Position numbers and translations under genes: made by a program
Notes under the pieces: generated by a model
What the model was told of the DNA's origin: nothing
The model's database searches: none
The model's input: only the letters and a program-made list of their open reading frames with translations
Assembly (NCBI GenBank): GCA_022510605.1
Contig: JAFLTB010000002.1
Location: 1 to 64,000, forward strand
DNA from: Lachnospiraceae bacterium
Lineage (GTDB): Bacteria > Bacillota > Clostridia > Lachnospirales > Lachnospiraceae
Reading direction: 5' to 3'
Length of the DNA stretch: 64,000 bases
Shown here: one piece after another, positions 37,423-48,355 of the stretch
Layout of the letters: every line of letters starts with the position of its first letter
How positions within the stretch are numbered: the first letter of the stretch is position 1

Positions 37423-38232
37423 TCACTCACTGCGTAAAATGGCATCCATCATTTTCAGTGCCCGGGCATTTTTCTCCACGTCATGTACCCGGACATATCC
37501 ACAGCCCTTCATGGCTCCCAGCACACTGGTGGCTATGGTGCCCTCCTCCCGCTCTGTCACCGGGAGGTCCAAAGTCAGACCTATGACACTTTTTCGCGAG
37601 GTGCCAAGGAGTACAGGATATCCAAGAGCCGTCAGTTTCTCTAAATTCTTCATGACAAGCAGGTTCTGCTCATAGGTTTTGCCAAATCCCACTCCGGGGT
37701 CTAACAGTATTTTCTCTTCTTTCACGCCATACCGTCTGGCAACCGCCAGGGACTGCTGTAAATCCGCTATGACCTCTGCTATAAAATCGGTGTATTCCGC
37801 CTGCTCCCGGTTGTGCATCAGACAGACCGCCACATCATACTCCGCCGCCAGTTCTGCCATTTTTTCATCCCGGCGAAAGCCCCATATGTCGTTGAGCAAA
37901 TCGGCTCCCGCCTCCAGCGCCTGTCTGGCCACCACACTTTTATATGTATCCACCGACACAGGCACATCAAATTTTTTCTTTATCCCACGAATCACGGGAA
38001 CGACCCGGCGGATTTCCTCTTCCGCCGATACCGGCACATGCCCCGGCCTGGTAGATTCTCCGCCCACATCAATGATGTCGGCTCCCGCCTCCAGCATCTT
38101 TTCCGTCTGGTGAAGCGCCTGTTCTATCCCCTCGTAACTGCCACCATCGGAAAAAGAATCCGGTGTGACATTTAAAATTCCCATAATATATGTCCGCTCC
38201 CCGGAAGGGAAACTGCGGTTTCCAATCTGCAT
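37423..38232 (-). CDS. folP: Dihydropteroate synthase
   Basis: YIMGILNVTPDSFSDGG; GADIIDVGGESTRPG. Confidence 0.97.
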   Translation of the reverse strand: MQIGNRSFPSGERTYIMGILNVTPDSFSDGGSYEGIEQALHQTEKMLEAGADIIDVGGESTRPGHVPVSAEEEIRRVVPVIRGIKKKFDVPVSVDTYKSVVARQALEAGADLLNDIWGFRRDEKMAELAAEYDVAVCLMHNREQAEYTDFIAEVIADLQQSLAVARRYGVKEEKILLDPGVGFGKTYEQNLLVMKNLEKLTALGYPVLLGTSRKSVIGLTLDLPVTEREEGTIATSVLGAMKGCGYVRVHDVEKNARALKMMDAILRSE

Positions 38233-38244
38233 GCTGTCCAGCTC

Positions 38245-38796
38245 CTACCGAATCATATTCATAAACATCTGCCGCAATCCGGCATCCTGCTCAAAGGCCC
38301 CTCGTACCGCATAGGTGGCTGTTTTTGTTCCGGGTTTTTTCACCCCCCGCATCGTCATGCACATGTGCTCTGCCTCAATCATCACCATAACTCCTTTGGG
38401 ATGAAGGCCCTCCATGACTGCCGTGGCAATCTGGCTTGTCAGCTGTTCCTGCAGCTGTGCTCTTCTGGCATACACCTCCACCGTCCGGGCCAGTTTACTC
38501 AGGCCCACCACCTTGCCATCGGGAATGTAGCCAATATGAACTTTTCCAAAAAAAGGAAGAAGATGATGTTCACATACGGAGTAAAAGGAAATATCCTTCT
38601 CCACCACCATATCCCCGGTGTCGGAATGAAAGGCTTTTGACAGGTGCTCTCCCGCCTCTTCTGTATAGCCACCAAAGAGTTCTGTGCACATCTGGGCAAT
38701 CCGTCTCGGCGTGTCCTTTAATCCCTCTCTGGTTACATCCTCCCCAATTCCCTCTAATAACAGGGCCACCGCCTGTTCGATTTTCTCGTAATCCAT
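38245..38796 (-). CDS. folE: GTP cyclohydrolase I
   Basis: [32 protein letters not shown]. Confidence 0.97.
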   Translation of the reverse strand: MDYEKIEQAVALLLEGIGEDVTREGLKDTPRRIAQMCTELFGGYTEEAGEHLSKAFHSDTGDMVVEKDISFYSVCEHHLLPFFGKVHIGYIPDGKVVGLSKLARTVEVYARRAQLQEQLTSQIATAVMEGLHPKGVMVMIEAEHMCMTMRGVKKPGTKTATYAVRGAFEQDAGLRQMFMNMIR

Positions 38797-38853
38797 AAAT
38801 ACCTCACTTTTGTTTGTTCCTCTGCTGCATTCTTGAATAGTATAGCATGAACT

Positions 38854-39345
38854 CTATTTTTTCACAATAATATCTGCAAAACTTCCTTCTGCCGCCTCTG
38901 CCAAATCTTTCGGAGCCAGTTGTATCTGCGTGCCCAATTTTCCTCCGCTGACAATGATTTCATCAAAGGACAGCGCCGATTCATGAATCACCGTATTATA
39001 GTTTTTCTTCATACCAATGGCGGTACAGCCGCCCCGTATATAGCCGGTGACGGACTGGATATTCTTTACCGGCACCATTTCCAGGGATTTTTCCCCCACC
39101 ACACGGGCCGCCTTTTTTAAGTCTACCTCCTCTGCTACCGGCAGGACAAAGACATGATAGTTTTTGCTCTTCCCCTGCATTACAAGAGTTTTGAAGGACT
39201 GCTCCCTTGGCTGACCCAGCTTGTCTGCGATGTGAATCCCATCGATAAACTCATCGCACTGGTAGGTATTTACCACAAAAGGAATCTTCTTTTTTTCTAA
39301 TATACGCATAGCATTGGTTTTGCTTTCTTTCTCCTTTTTCGCCAT
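38854..39345 (-). CDS. ybaK: Cys-tRNA(Pro)/YbaK-EbsC family deacylase
   Basis: TLVMQGKSKNYHVFVLPVAEEVDLKKAARVVGEKSLEMV; GYIRGGCTAIGMKK. Confidence 0.92.
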   Translation of the reverse strand: MAKKEKESKTNAMRILEKKKIPFVVNTYQCDEFIDGIHIADKLGQPREQSFKTLVMQGKSKNYHVFVLPVAEEVDLKKAARVVGEKSLEMVPVKNIQSVTGYIRGGCTAIGMKKNYNTVIHESALSFDEIIVSGGKLGTQIQLAPKDLAEAAEGSFADIIVKK

Positions 39346-39357
39346 AGCTCCTCCTTA

Positions 39358-40638
39358 TCACTGTTTCCATGCCAGTTCCCGGAAAAAGGACAGACTGCCA
39401 AAGAGCAGAATGGCATCCTCCTCTCCGCACCGGTTCATGGCCTCCTTTAATGCCCCCATTACGGTCTCTCCGGTAGTAACAAGGGAACATCCCTGATTCT
39501 TCCACACACTGGCCAGGGTCTCCCTGTCCAATCCCCGCCCGCCTGGGGGAGTAATCGTCACCACATCCTCAAACAGAGGAGCCAGTGTCCCCACCATAGT
39601 CTCATATTCCTTGTCAGCAAATACTCCCATAACACCATGAAGTTTCCTGCCGGACAACAGGGTACGGATGGACTCTGCCAGCGCCTCCGCTCCCGCCGGA
39701 TTGTGGGCGCCGTCCAGAATAATCAACGGCCTGGTGCAGACCACCTCAAATCTCCCCCGCCAGGATGCTATGCCAAGTCCTAACATCAGCTGCTCTGTGT
39801 TAAAGGTAAAGGGCTCTGGCAGATGACGGCAGGTCTCTAAGGCCAGCACCGCATTTTCCACCTGATACTTCCCAGGCATACCGATGCGGAAGTTCTCTCC
39901 CTGATAGGTAAATACCGTTCCTTCCAAATCCGCAGAGAGTACCTGAACAGCCTCTCTGTGAACCACCGTAAGAAGGGCCTTTTTCTTCTCCGCTTCCCCG
40001 GCAATGACGGACAAGGCCTCCTCCTTCTCCTGACAGGTAATGACTCTTCCCTGCTCTCTTATAATCCCCGCCTTCTCTGCAGCGATTTCTTCTATGGTAT
40101 CCCCCAGCATTGCCATATGGTCTCTGCTGACAGGCGTAATCACGGAAGCCAGAACTTCTCCGATTACATTGGTGGCATCCTCTCTGCCGCCTAAGCCCAC
40201 CTCCAGCACTACCACGGAACACTGCCAGTGAACAAAGGCCAGAAAAGCCATGGCTGTTTCTATTTCAAAGACAGTGGGTTCTTCCCATCCATCGTCCTTC
40301 ATGGCCTGGACAGCTTCGGCCGTCTCCGTTACCACCCGGGCAAAGAGTTCCCTGTCTATATAATGAATCCCCTTCGGCTCCTGATATTGAATGCACTCCT
40401 CATATTGAAATACCACCGGGGAAACATAACGGCCGGTAAGATGTCCGTTCACCGCCAGTATACTGCTGATAAAAGCGGCCGTGGAACCCTTTCCGTTGGT
40501 GCCGGCAATATGGATAAAACGCAGTTTTTTCTCCGGGTTGCCTAACAGACGGCACAGCTCCCGCATCCGGGACAATCCCAGGGATATACCGGAGTGGCTG
40601 GCATTTTCAATATACTGTCTTGCTTCCTCGTAGTTCAT
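39358..40638 (-). CDS. folC: Folylpolyglutamate synthase/dihydrofolate synthase
   Basis: FIHIAGTNGKGSTAAFISSIL; LDGAHNPAGAEAL; start MNYEEARQYIEN. Confidence 0.94.
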   Translation of the reverse strand: MNYEEARQYIENASHSGISLGLSRMRELCRLLGNPEKKLRFIHIAGTNGKGSTAAFISSILAVNGHLTGRYVSPVVFQYEECIQYQEPKGIHYIDRELFARVVTETAEAVQAMKDDGWEEPTVFEIETAMAFLAFVHWQCSVVVLEVGLGGREDATNVIGEVLASVITPVSRDHMAMLGDTIEEIAAEKAGIIREQGRVITCQEKEEALSVIAGEAEKKKALLTVVHREAVQVLSADLEGTVFTYQGENFRIGMPGKYQVENAVLALETCRHLPEPFTFNTEQLMLGLGIASWRGRFEVVCTRPLIILDGAHNPAGAEALAESIRTLLSGRKLHGVMGVFADKEYETMVGTLAPLFEDVVTITPPGGRGLDRETLASVWKNQGCSLVTTGETVMGALKEAMNRCGEEDAILLFGSLSFFRELAWKQ

Positions 40639-40678
40639 GATTTCCTCCATTCCGAAACATATCCATGAATTTACAAAA

Positions 40679-40724
40679 CGGAGAAGCCGAATACCATGTC
40701 CCCATGAAAAATCCGGCTTCTCCG
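40679..40724 (-). terminator. Terminator/attenuator between serA and folC
   Basis: CGGAGAAGCCG / CGGCTTCTCCG 11-bp stem followed by TTTTG on the minus strand. Confidence 0.6.
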
Positions 40725-40791
40725 TCCATCTGCCATATGGCCGTGTAACTATCTTCACGTTATAGCATAACGGCGCATCCCATACATACAA

Positions 40792-41955
40792 TTACTTAAT
40801 GACACGCACACGGATTACGCTGTCTATCTTCTTTAATTCCTCCACAATCTCATCTGTGGAATCAGAAGTGTCCAGAATCGTATAGGCATAATCCCCACGG
40901 CTTTTGCTCACCATATTTTCTATGTTGATGCTGTCCTTAGAGACCAGGGAAGTAAACCGGCTCAACATATTCGGCACATTCTTGTGGGTAATGGTAATAC
41001 GTCTGGCCGCAGAACAAATTCCGGCATCACAGTTCGGATAATTAACGGAATTTTTAATGTTTCCGTTTTCCAAAAAGTCCCGAATCTGGTGAACTGCCAT
41101 TTTGGCACAGTTATCTTCGGACTCCTGGGTGGAAGCGCCAAGGTGTGGCGTAACAATAGTATTTGGCATATTGACGGTGGTTGGATTTGGGAAATCCACC
41201 ACATATTTTCCTACTTTGCCGGAATCTAAGGCCGCTTTCATATCCCCTTCATTTACCAGCGTATCCCGGGAGAAATTCAAAATCACCACGCCATCCTTCA
41301 TTTTGTCAAAGGCTGCCTTGTTAAACATGCCTTTCGTGGAATCCAGAAGCGGTACATGGACGGTGAGATAATCGCACATCTCATACAGTTCCTCATTGGT
41401 TTTTACCATGGTAACATCCCGGGACATATTCAGTGCGTGCTCCACCGACAGATACGGGTCGCAGCCATATACATCCATGCCCAGACGGTTGGCTGCATTG
41501 GCCACCAGCACACCGATGGCTCCCAGGCCGATAATCCCCAGCTTCTTGCCCTTAATCTCTGTTCCGGCATAGGCCTTCTTTGCTTTCTCTGCGTCCTTGG
41601 AAATATCTGCATTGTCCCTATTATCCTTACACCACTGAATACCGCCGGTGATGTCACGGGCCGCTAAGAGCAGGGAGGCCACTACCAGTTCCTTTACTCC
41701 ATTGGCATTGGCTCCCGGTGTATTAAAGACTACAATACCCTTGTCTGCACATTTTTCCAACGGAATATTATTGACACCGGCTCCGGCTCTGGCTACAGCC
41801 AGCAGATTGTCGGACAATTCCATATCGTGCATAACGGCACTGCGAACCAGAATCGCCTCTGCTTCCGGTATATTTTCTGTTATTTCATAATTGTCATCCA
41901 GCATATCCAAACCACAGGCTGCAATGGGATTTAAGCAATTTACTTTGATACTCAT
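40792..41955 (-). CDS. serA: D-3-phosphoglycerate dehydrogenase
   Basis: LGIIGLGAIGVLVANAANRLGMDVYGCDPY; short ACT C-terminus. Confidence 0.95.
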   Translation of the reverse strand: MSIKVNCLNPIAACGLDMLDDNYEITENIPEAEAILVRSAVMHDMELSDNLLAVARAGAGVNNIPLEKCADKGIVVFNTPGANANGVKELVVASLLLAARDITGGIQWCKDNRDNADISKDAEKAKKAYAGTEIKGKKLGIIGLGAIGVLVANAANRLGMDVYGCDPYLSVEHALNMSRDVTMVKTNEELYEMCDYLTVHVPLLDSTKGMFNKAAFDKMKDGVVILNFSRDTLVNEGDMKAALDSGKVGKYVVDFPNPTTVNMPNTIVTPHLGASTQESEDNCAKMAVHQIRDFLENGNIKNSVNYPNCDAGICSAARRITITHKNVPNMLSRFTSLVSKDSINIENMVSKSRGDYAYTILDTSDSTDEIVEELKKIDSVIRVRVIK

Positions 41956-43043
41956 TTTTTTCCTCCATTTTCCTCTTCAAATTTTTTCATAAAGGCTACC
42001 AGTTTCTCCACGCCCTCTTTTGGCATAGCATTGTAAATGCTGGCGCGCATACCGCCTACTGAGCGGTGTCCTTTCAGGTTTTCAAAACCAGCTTTCTTTG
42101 CCTCTGCCACAAATTTGGCATCCAGCTCCTTATCACCGGTGACAAACGGCACATTCATTAACGAGCGGTCTTCCTTACGCACGGTACCACGGAACAGGCT
42201 GGAGGCATCCAGAAAATCATAAAGAATTTTCGCCTTCTCCTCATTTCTTTTCTTCATCTCTGCCAGACCGCCCATTTTCTTCAGCCACTTAAACACCTTG
42301 CCGCAGATATAAATACCGTAAGCTGGCGGTGTGTTATAAAGGGACTGGGCGTCTGCATGTGTCTTATATTGCAGCATGGTAGGAACCTTTTCGTCCACTT
42401 CCTCCGGAATCAAATCCTCACGAATAATAACGATAACCACACCAGCCGGGCCGATGTTTTTCTGCACGCCGCCATAAATTACACCGTATTTTGATACATC
42501 TACCGGCTCCGACAAAAAACAGGAAGACAAATCGGCTACCAGAGTCTTGCCCTTCGTATTCGGCAGTTCCTTGAACTTAGTTCCATAGATGGTGTTGTTT
42601 TCACAAATGTAAACATAATCAGCATCTTCGTCAATGGGCAAATCCGAACAGTCCGGAATGTAGGAAAAGGTCTCGTCCTCGGAGGAGGCGATTTTCACTG
42701 CCTTTCCATATTTACATGCCTCACTGTAAGCCTTTTTGGCCCACTGCCCGGTTACAATATAGTCTGCCACGCCGTTTTTCATTAAATTCATAGGAATCAT
42801 GGCAAACTGCTGGGAAGCGCCCCCCTGTAAAAACAGCACTTTGTAATTGTCCGGGATGTCCATCAAATCCCTTAAATCCTGCTCTGCTTCCTTGATAATG
42901 GTATCATATGCCGCAGAACGATGGCTCATCTCCATAACGGACATGCCGGTTCCTTTATAATCCAGCATCTCATCTGCTGCCTCTCTTAATACTTCCTCCG
43001 GCAATACCGCCGGACCTGCTGAAAAGTTATACACTCTAGCCAC
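41952..43043 (-). CDS. serC: Phosphoserine aminotransferase
   Basis: VYNFSAGPAVLPEEVLREA; YGGVQKNIGPAGV. Confidence 0.97.
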   Translation of the reverse strand: MARVYNFSAGPAVLPEEVLREAADEMLDYKGTGMSVMEMSHRSAAYDTIIKEAEQDLRDLMDIPDNYKVLFLQGGASQQFAMIPMNLMKNGVADYIVTGQWAKKAYSEACKYGKAVKIASSEDETFSYIPDCSDLPIDEDADYVYICENNTIYGTKFKELPNTKGKTLVADLSSCFLSEPVDVSKYGVIYGGVQKNIGPAGVVIVIIREDLIPEEVDEKVPTMLQYKTHADAQSLYNTPPAYGIYICGKVFKWLKKMGGLAEMKKRNEEKAKILYDFLDASSLFRGTVRKEDRSLMNVPFVTGDKELDAKFVAEAKKAGFENLKGHRSVGGMRASIYNAMPKEGVEKLVAFMKKFEEENGGKK

Positions 43044-43129
43044 TTCTAAATCCTCCTTACAACCTCATTGAAAATGTTATTCCATACCGGTTCTCCGGAT
43101 ACTTCCAGACAACCGGCTATTTATCAAAA

Positions 43130-44827
43130 TTAATTGCTGACCCGGTTGGCCTGATCCTTTTCATCAAAGGATTCCTCAATCGGCGCCCCTGGCGCTACCA
43201 TCGGCCATACCTTGTCGTCATGGTCAATTACCACTTCAATTACCACGGGTTCCCCTGCTTTCATGGCTGTCTGAATGGCATCATCCACTTCTTCCTTTTT
43301 GGTGACACGAATCGCCTTCGCCCCCATGGCTTCAGACACCTTACAGTAATCTACCTTATCCTCCAATATGGTACTGGAATACCGCTTGCCATAGAACAAT
43401 GTCTGCCACTGGCGCACCATACCCAGCGCATGATTATTGAAAATAATCTGAATAATCGGAATGTCATATCGGGTGGCTGTGGCAATCTCATTCATATTCA
43501 TGCGGAAGCAGCCATCCCCGGCAATGTTGATAACCGTGGCATCCGGCCGCCCTACCTTTGCGCCGATACAGGCTCCCAATCCATAGCCCATGGTTCCCAT
43601 TCCACCCGAGGTAATGAAATGTCTTGGACTACGGTATTTATAATACTGCGCTGCCCACATCTGATGCTGTCCCACATCGGTGGTGATAACAGCCTCATTG
43701 CCAGTCAGTTCACTGATGCGCTCAATTACATATGGCCCCGTAAGCACCTCTGAATTATAAGTCATCGGCAGGGCTTCTTTTCTCGCCATTACCTTGTCAA
43801 TCCATGGTTTATGATACTGCTGTTCCAGTTTTTTGTTCATAATTTCCAGTATGGATTTCAAATCGCCAATCAGGGAGTAATCCACCAGAATATTTTTATT
43901 AATTTCTGCCGGATCAATGTCTATATGAACAATCTTGGCATTGTAGGCAAATTTTTTGGCATTGCCAATGACCCGGTCAGAGAAACGGGCGCCTAACACC
44001 AGCAGAAGGTCACACTCGGTAACGCTTAAATTCGCTGTCTTGGTGCCGTGCATTCCCAGCATCCCCACATAATATGGCTCAGTGCCGTCAAAGGCCCCCT
44101 TGCCCATCAGCGTATCGGTAACCGGGGCGTCTACCTTTTTCACAAATTCCTTTAATTCTGCCTCTGCACCGGAAATAACCGCACCGCCGCCCACAAAAAT
44201 CATTGGCTTTTTGGAGGCCCGGATTACTTTCAGTACTTCCTCCAAATCCTGCTGGTCAATGGTGTCTACCTGACGCTGAATAAGATCCGGCGTCTGAGGA
44301 GTAAACTCTGTCACCGCCGCCGTTACATCCTTTGTCACATCCACCAGTACCGGTCCTGGCCGGCCTGTCTGGGCAATTTTAAAGGCACGGCGCATAACAG
44401 CCGCCAAATCCTGAATATCCTTTACAATAAAACTATGCTTGGTAATCGGCATTGTCACTCCGGCGATGTCTACCTCCTGAAAGGAGTCCTTGCCTAAAAG
44501 CGACAGATTAACATTACAGGTAATGGCCACCATTGGCACTGAATCCATATAGGCGGTGGCAATACCAGTAACCAGATTGGTGGCTCCTGGCCCGCTGGTA
44601 GCCATACAGACACCCACCCGGCCGGTGGCTCTGGCGTATCCGTCGGCCGCATGGGAGGCCCCCTGTTCATGGGAGGTCAACACATGGCGAAGCCGGTCCT
44701 GATAGCGGTATAACTCATCATATACGTTCAAAATGGCACCACCCGGATAGCCAAAAATTGTATCTACTCCCTGCTCCAACAGGCATTCTATTATAATCTG
44801 CGAACCATTTAACTGCATATCCTGCAC
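43130..44827 (-). CDS. ilvB: Acetolactate synthase large subunit
   Basis: ThDP enzyme; IFGYPGGAILNVYDELY; GDGCFRMNMNEIATATRYDIP. Confidence 0.96.
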   Translation of the reverse strand: MQDMQLNGSQIIIECLLEQGVDTIFGYPGGAILNVYDELYRYQDRLRHVLTSHEQGASHAADGYARATGRVGVCMATSGPGATNLVTGIATAYMDSVPMVAITCNVNLSLLGKDSFQEVDIAGVTMPITKHSFIVKDIQDLAAVMRRAFKIAQTGRPGPVLVDVTKDVTAAVTEFTPQTPDLIQRQVDTIDQQDLEEVLKVIRASKKPMIFVGGGAVISGAEAELKEFVKKVDAPVTDTLMGKGAFDGTEPYYVGMLGMHGTKTANLSVTECDLLLVLGARFSDRVIGNAKKFAYNAKIVHIDIDPAEINKNILVDYSLIGDLKSILEIMNKKLEQQYHKPWIDKVMARKEALPMTYNSEVLTGPYVIERISELTGNEAVITTDVGQHQMWAAQYYKYRSPRHFITSGGMGTMGYGLGACIGAKVGRPDATVINIAGDGCFRMNMNEIATATRYDIPIIQIIFNNHALGMVRQWQTLFYGKRYSSTILEDKVDYCKVSEAMGAKAIRVTKKEEVDDAIQTAMKAGEPVVIEVVIDHDDKVWPMVAPGAPIEESFDEKDQANRVSN

Positions 44828-44885
44828 CTCTTTCCTGTTATCGGTTAATCACCGTAGGTGCTTTTGACACCCATATCATATTCCA

Positions 44886-46547
44886 TCATTTTTTCAGAAC
44901 CGCACCGGTGCTTCCCGATGTGACCATGTTGGCGTAACGTGCCAGATAGCCGGTATTGATTTTCGGCTCCCTTGGCTGCCATTTTTTACGCCTTTCTTCC
45001 ATTTCCTCCGGTGACACATCCACATTCAGGGTATTCTCCGGAATGTTTATCTGGATGATATCCCCCTCCTCAATCAGGGCAATCGGTCCGCCGACTGCCG
45101 CCTCCGGTGAGACGTGGCCGATGGAAGCGCCACGGGAGGCTCCGGAAAAACGTCCGTCCGTAATCAGTGCCACCGAAGAACCCAGTCCCATGCCGGCAAT
45201 GGCAGAGGTAGGATTTAACATCTCTCTCATGCCAGGGCCGCCCTTTGGTCCCTCATAGCGGATGACTACCACATCTCCTGCCACGATTTTTCCACTCTTG
45301 ATGGCGTCAATGGCATCCTCCTCGCAGTCAAAAACCCGGGCCGGGCCTTCATGTACCATCATCTCCGGCACCACGGCGGAACGCTTGACGACGCCGGAAT
45401 CCGGAGCAATATTGCCTTTCAGCACGGCAATGCCGCCGGTCTCGCTGTATGGGTTTTCAATCGGCCGGATTACCTCCGGGTCCCGGTTTACTGCTCCTTC
45501 TATATTTTCACCGACAGTTTTGCCGGTAGCTGTAATCAAATCGGTATACAGCAGTCCTTTTTTATTTAATTCATTCATGACAGCATAGACGCCTCCCGCC
45601 TCATTGAGCTGTTCCATATAAGTCGGGCCCGCCGGCGCCAGATGGCACAGGTTCGGCGTCTTTGCACTGATTTCATTGGCAATGTCAAGATTCAAATCCA
45701 CTCCTGCCTCATGGGCAATGGCCGGCAGATGAAGCATGGTATTGGTGGAGCAGCCCAGGGCCATATCCACTGTCATGGCATTTAGAAATGCCTTTTCTGA
45801 CATAATATCCCGTGGGCAGATGCCACGACGGTACAGCTCCATTACCTGCATACCGGCATGCTTCGCCAGTTTGATGCGGTCGGAATAAACCGCCGGAATC
45901 GTACCATTTCCCTGAAGTCCCATACCGATGGCCTCGGTAAGGCAGTTCATGGAGTTGGCAGTATACATACCAGAGCAGGAGCCACAGGTCGGACAGGCAT
46001 GGCTGACATAATCGTCCACCTGTTCCTCCGTCATTTTCCCTGCCGCATGGGCACCTACGGCCTCAAACATGCTGGACAGCGAAGTTCTCTTGCCCTGCAC
46101 ATGGCCGGCTAACATCGGACCGCCACTGACAAATACTGTCGGCACATTGACCCGGGCTGCCGCCATCAGAAGCCCTGGTACATTCTTATCACAGTTTGGC
46201 ACCATAACCAGCGCATCAAAGGCGTGGGCTAATGCCATACATTCCGTGGAATCGGCAATCAAATCACGGGTCACTAAGGAATATTTCATTCCCACATGGC
46301 CCATGGCAATACCGTCACAGACGGCAATGGCCGGGAATACAATCGGCGTACCGCCAGCCATGGCTACCCCCAGTTTGACAGCTTCTACTATTTTATCCAG
46401 GTTCATATGACCCGGTACAATTTCATTATAGGAACTGACAATACCTACTAAAGGTTTCCCCAGTTCTTCCTTTGTCATGCCCAGCGCATTAAATAAGGAA
46501 CGCTGTGGCGCAGTCTGTATACCTTTTTTTACTGAATCACTTTTCAT
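44886..46547 (-). CDS. ilvD: Dihydroxy-acid dehydratase
   Basis: [48 protein letters not shown]. Confidence 0.98.
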   Translation of the reverse strand: MKSDSVKKGIQTAPQRSLFNALGMTKEELGKPLVGIVSSYNEIVPGHMNLDKIVEAVKLGVAMAGGTPIVFPAIAVCDGIAMGHVGMKYSLVTRDLIADSTECMALAHAFDALVMVPNCDKNVPGLLMAAARVNVPTVFVSGGPMLAGHVQGKRTSLSSMFEAVGAHAAGKMTEEQVDDYVSHACPTCGSCSGMYTANSMNCLTEAIGMGLQGNGTIPAVYSDRIKLAKHAGMQVMELYRRGICPRDIMSEKAFLNAMTVDMALGCSTNTMLHLPAIAHEAGVDLNLDIANEISAKTPNLCHLAPAGPTYMEQLNEAGGVYAVMNELNKKGLLYTDLITATGKTVGENIEGAVNRDPEVIRPIENPYSETGGIAVLKGNIAPDSGVVKRSAVVPEMMVHEGPARVFDCEEDAIDAIKSGKIVAGDVVVIRYEGPKGGPGMREMLNPTSAIAGMGLGSSVALITDGRFSGASRGASIGHVSPEAAVGGPIALIEEGDIIQINIPENTLNVDVSPEEMEERRKKWQPREPKINTGYLARYANMVTSGSTGAVLKK

Positions 46548-47638
46548 ATTAACCTCCCTAACTCTGAAGCAATGGCGTCTCCCATTTCCTTTGTTCCTAA
46601 GAGCGTCTTGCCCTCGTCCATAATATCAATAGTCCGCAAACCTTTTTTCAAAACTTCTTTTACTGCCTGCTCCACCGCATCCGCTTCCTCTAATAAATTG
46701 AAGGAATAGCGAAGCATCATGGCGGCGGATAAAATGGTGGCAATCGGATTTGCCTTATTCTGTCCTGCAATGTCCGGTGCGGAACCGTGGCTTGGCTCAT
46801 ACAGGCCGAGGGTTCCCTCTCCCAGGCTCGCCGAGGACAGCATACCGATGGAACCGGTAACCATGCTGGCTTCATCGGATAAAATGTCACCAAACATATT
46901 TTCCGTCAAAATGACATCAAACTGCTTCGGGTCATGGACAATCTGCATGGCACAGTTATCCACCAGCATATCACTTACTTCCACCTCGGGATATTCGGCA
47001 CTGACCTCCTTGACGACCTTGCGCCAAAGTCTGGAAGAATCCAGCACATTTGCCTTATCTACGCTGCAGACCCGCTTATTCCGCTTCATGGCAATATCAA
47101 AGGCCCAGCGGGCAATCCGGCGAATCTCTGTCTCATTATAGGTCAGGGTGTCCGTGGCCTCCCATACGCCATTTACCTCTTTGGTATGGCGCTCCCCAAA
47201 ATACAGGCCTCCTGTCAGTTCCCTGGTAATGACAAAATCAAATCCGCCCTCTGTCAACTCTTCCTTCAACGGACAGGCACCGCTTAATTCGTCAAACAAA
47301 ACGGCCGGGCGAAGGTTACAAAACAGCCCCAGTCCCTTGCGGATTTTTAACAATCCGGCCTCCGGTCTCTTATCCGGCGGAAGCTCATACCAGCTGCTCT
47401 GTCCTACATTGCCCCCGACGGCTCCCAAAAGCACGGAATCGCTCTTTTTGGCCCGTTCCAGTGTTTCCTCTGTCAGAGGCTCCCCATATTTATCAATGGA
47501 ACATCCCCCCATCAGAAGTTCTTCATAATGAAAGGTATGTCCGTACACTTCTCCAACCTTATCCAGTATTTTTTTTGCCTCAGCCACTATCTCCGGGCCG
47601 ATGCCATCTCCTGGAATTACTGCAATATGAAAATCCAT
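46544..47638 (-). CDS. leuB: 3-isopropylmalate dehydrogenase
   Basis: [62 protein letters not shown]. Confidence 0.97.
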   Translation of the reverse strand: MDFHIAVIPGDGIGPEIVAEAKKILDKVGEVYGHTFHYEELLMGGCSIDKYGEPLTEETLERAKKSDSVLLGAVGGNVGQSSWYELPPDKRPEAGLLKIRKGLGLFCNLRPAVLFDELSGACPLKEELTEGGFDFVITRELTGGLYFGERHTKEVNGVWEATDTLTYNETEIRRIARWAFDIAMKRNKRVCSVDKANVLDSSRLWRKVVKEVSAEYPEVEVSDMLVDNCAMQIVHDPKQFDVILTENMFGDILSDEASMVTGSIGMLSSASLGEGTLGLYEPSHGSAPDIAGQNKANPIATILSAAMMLRYSFNLLEEADAVEQAVKEVLKKGLRTIDIMDEGKTLLGTKEMGDAIASELGRLI

Positions 47639-47698
47639 AAGCATCCTCCATCCTGATTTTTTTCGTAATCCATCTATTCAGGATTCTTTTATCTTTCT

Positions 47699-47727
47699 AG
47701 TATAAAGAAAAGGGCGCATTATGTCAA
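47699..47727 (-). promoter_or_regulatory. Consensus sigma-A promoter of leuB-ilvD-ilvB transcription unit
   Basis: Minus strand TTGACA-17-TATACT about 60 nt upstream of the leuB start. Confidence 0.75.
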
Positions 47728-47901
47728 GTGCCGACCCCAAAACATGCGGAGCATGCCATGGAAAACCCAAAGAAATTCGTCTATTTTTTTACTGGTAATT
47801 TATTGAAACATATGTTACAATAAAACTGTCATAATAAAACATTTTAGTATGGCAACGCAAAAACTTACACAAACAAGCAGAAATGCAAAAGGAGAAACAC
47901 T

Positions 47902-48222
47902 ATGATTTTAACAAACACAGAGACAATCGAAGGCTACCGCATCCAGACCCTGGGACTGGTTCAGGGAAGTACGATTCAATCAAAAAACATGTTTAAGGAC
48001 ATGGGTTCTGGCTTCAAGAGCATGGTAGGGGGAGAATTAAAAGCCTATACCAAAATGATGGAACAGGCCAGAGAGGTTGCTACCGGCCGGATGATTGAAA
48101 AAGCAGAGGCCATGGGGGCCGATGCCATTATATGTGTCCGCTTTAACTCCGCTTCCGTTATGCAGGGAGCAGCGGAGATTATGGCTTATGGTACTGCAGT
48201 GAAGCTATCCAAAGCCGAATAA
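47902..48222 (+). CDS. YbjQ family (DUF74/UPF0145) heavy-metal-binding domain protein
   Basis: TIEGYRIQTLGLVQGSTIQSKNMFKD; EAMGADAIICVRFNSASVMQGAAEIMAYGTAVKL. Confidence 0.9.
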   Translation: MILTNTETIEGYRIQTLGLVQGSTIQSKNMFKDMGSGFKSMVGGELKAYTKMMEQAREVATGRMIEKAEAMGADAIICVRFNSASVMQGAAEIMAYGTAVKLSKAE

Positions 48223-48269
48223 CCCTTATACCTATATGGGCCTTTGCATTTTGAATGCAAGGTCAGCGG

Positions 48270-48342
48270 AAAAGCAGATTTTCACTTGACTCCCCTCTGT
48301 GTGGCTACAGACACAGAGAGGAAAAAAGAAAAATCTGCTTTT
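48270..48342. terminator. Nested bidirectional terminator between convergent genes
   Basis: AAAAGCAGATTTT / AAAATCTGCTTTT with inner CTCTGTGT / ACACAGAG hairpin. Confidence 0.7.
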
Positions 48343-48355
48343 TTGCTTTCTGTAA

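Noticed and set aside
47640-47900. T-box or other amino-acid riboswitch upstream of leuB-ilvD-ilvB
   Set aside because: Promoter lies ~60 nt from the start codon and no T-box AGGGUGGNACCGCG-like sequence was seen
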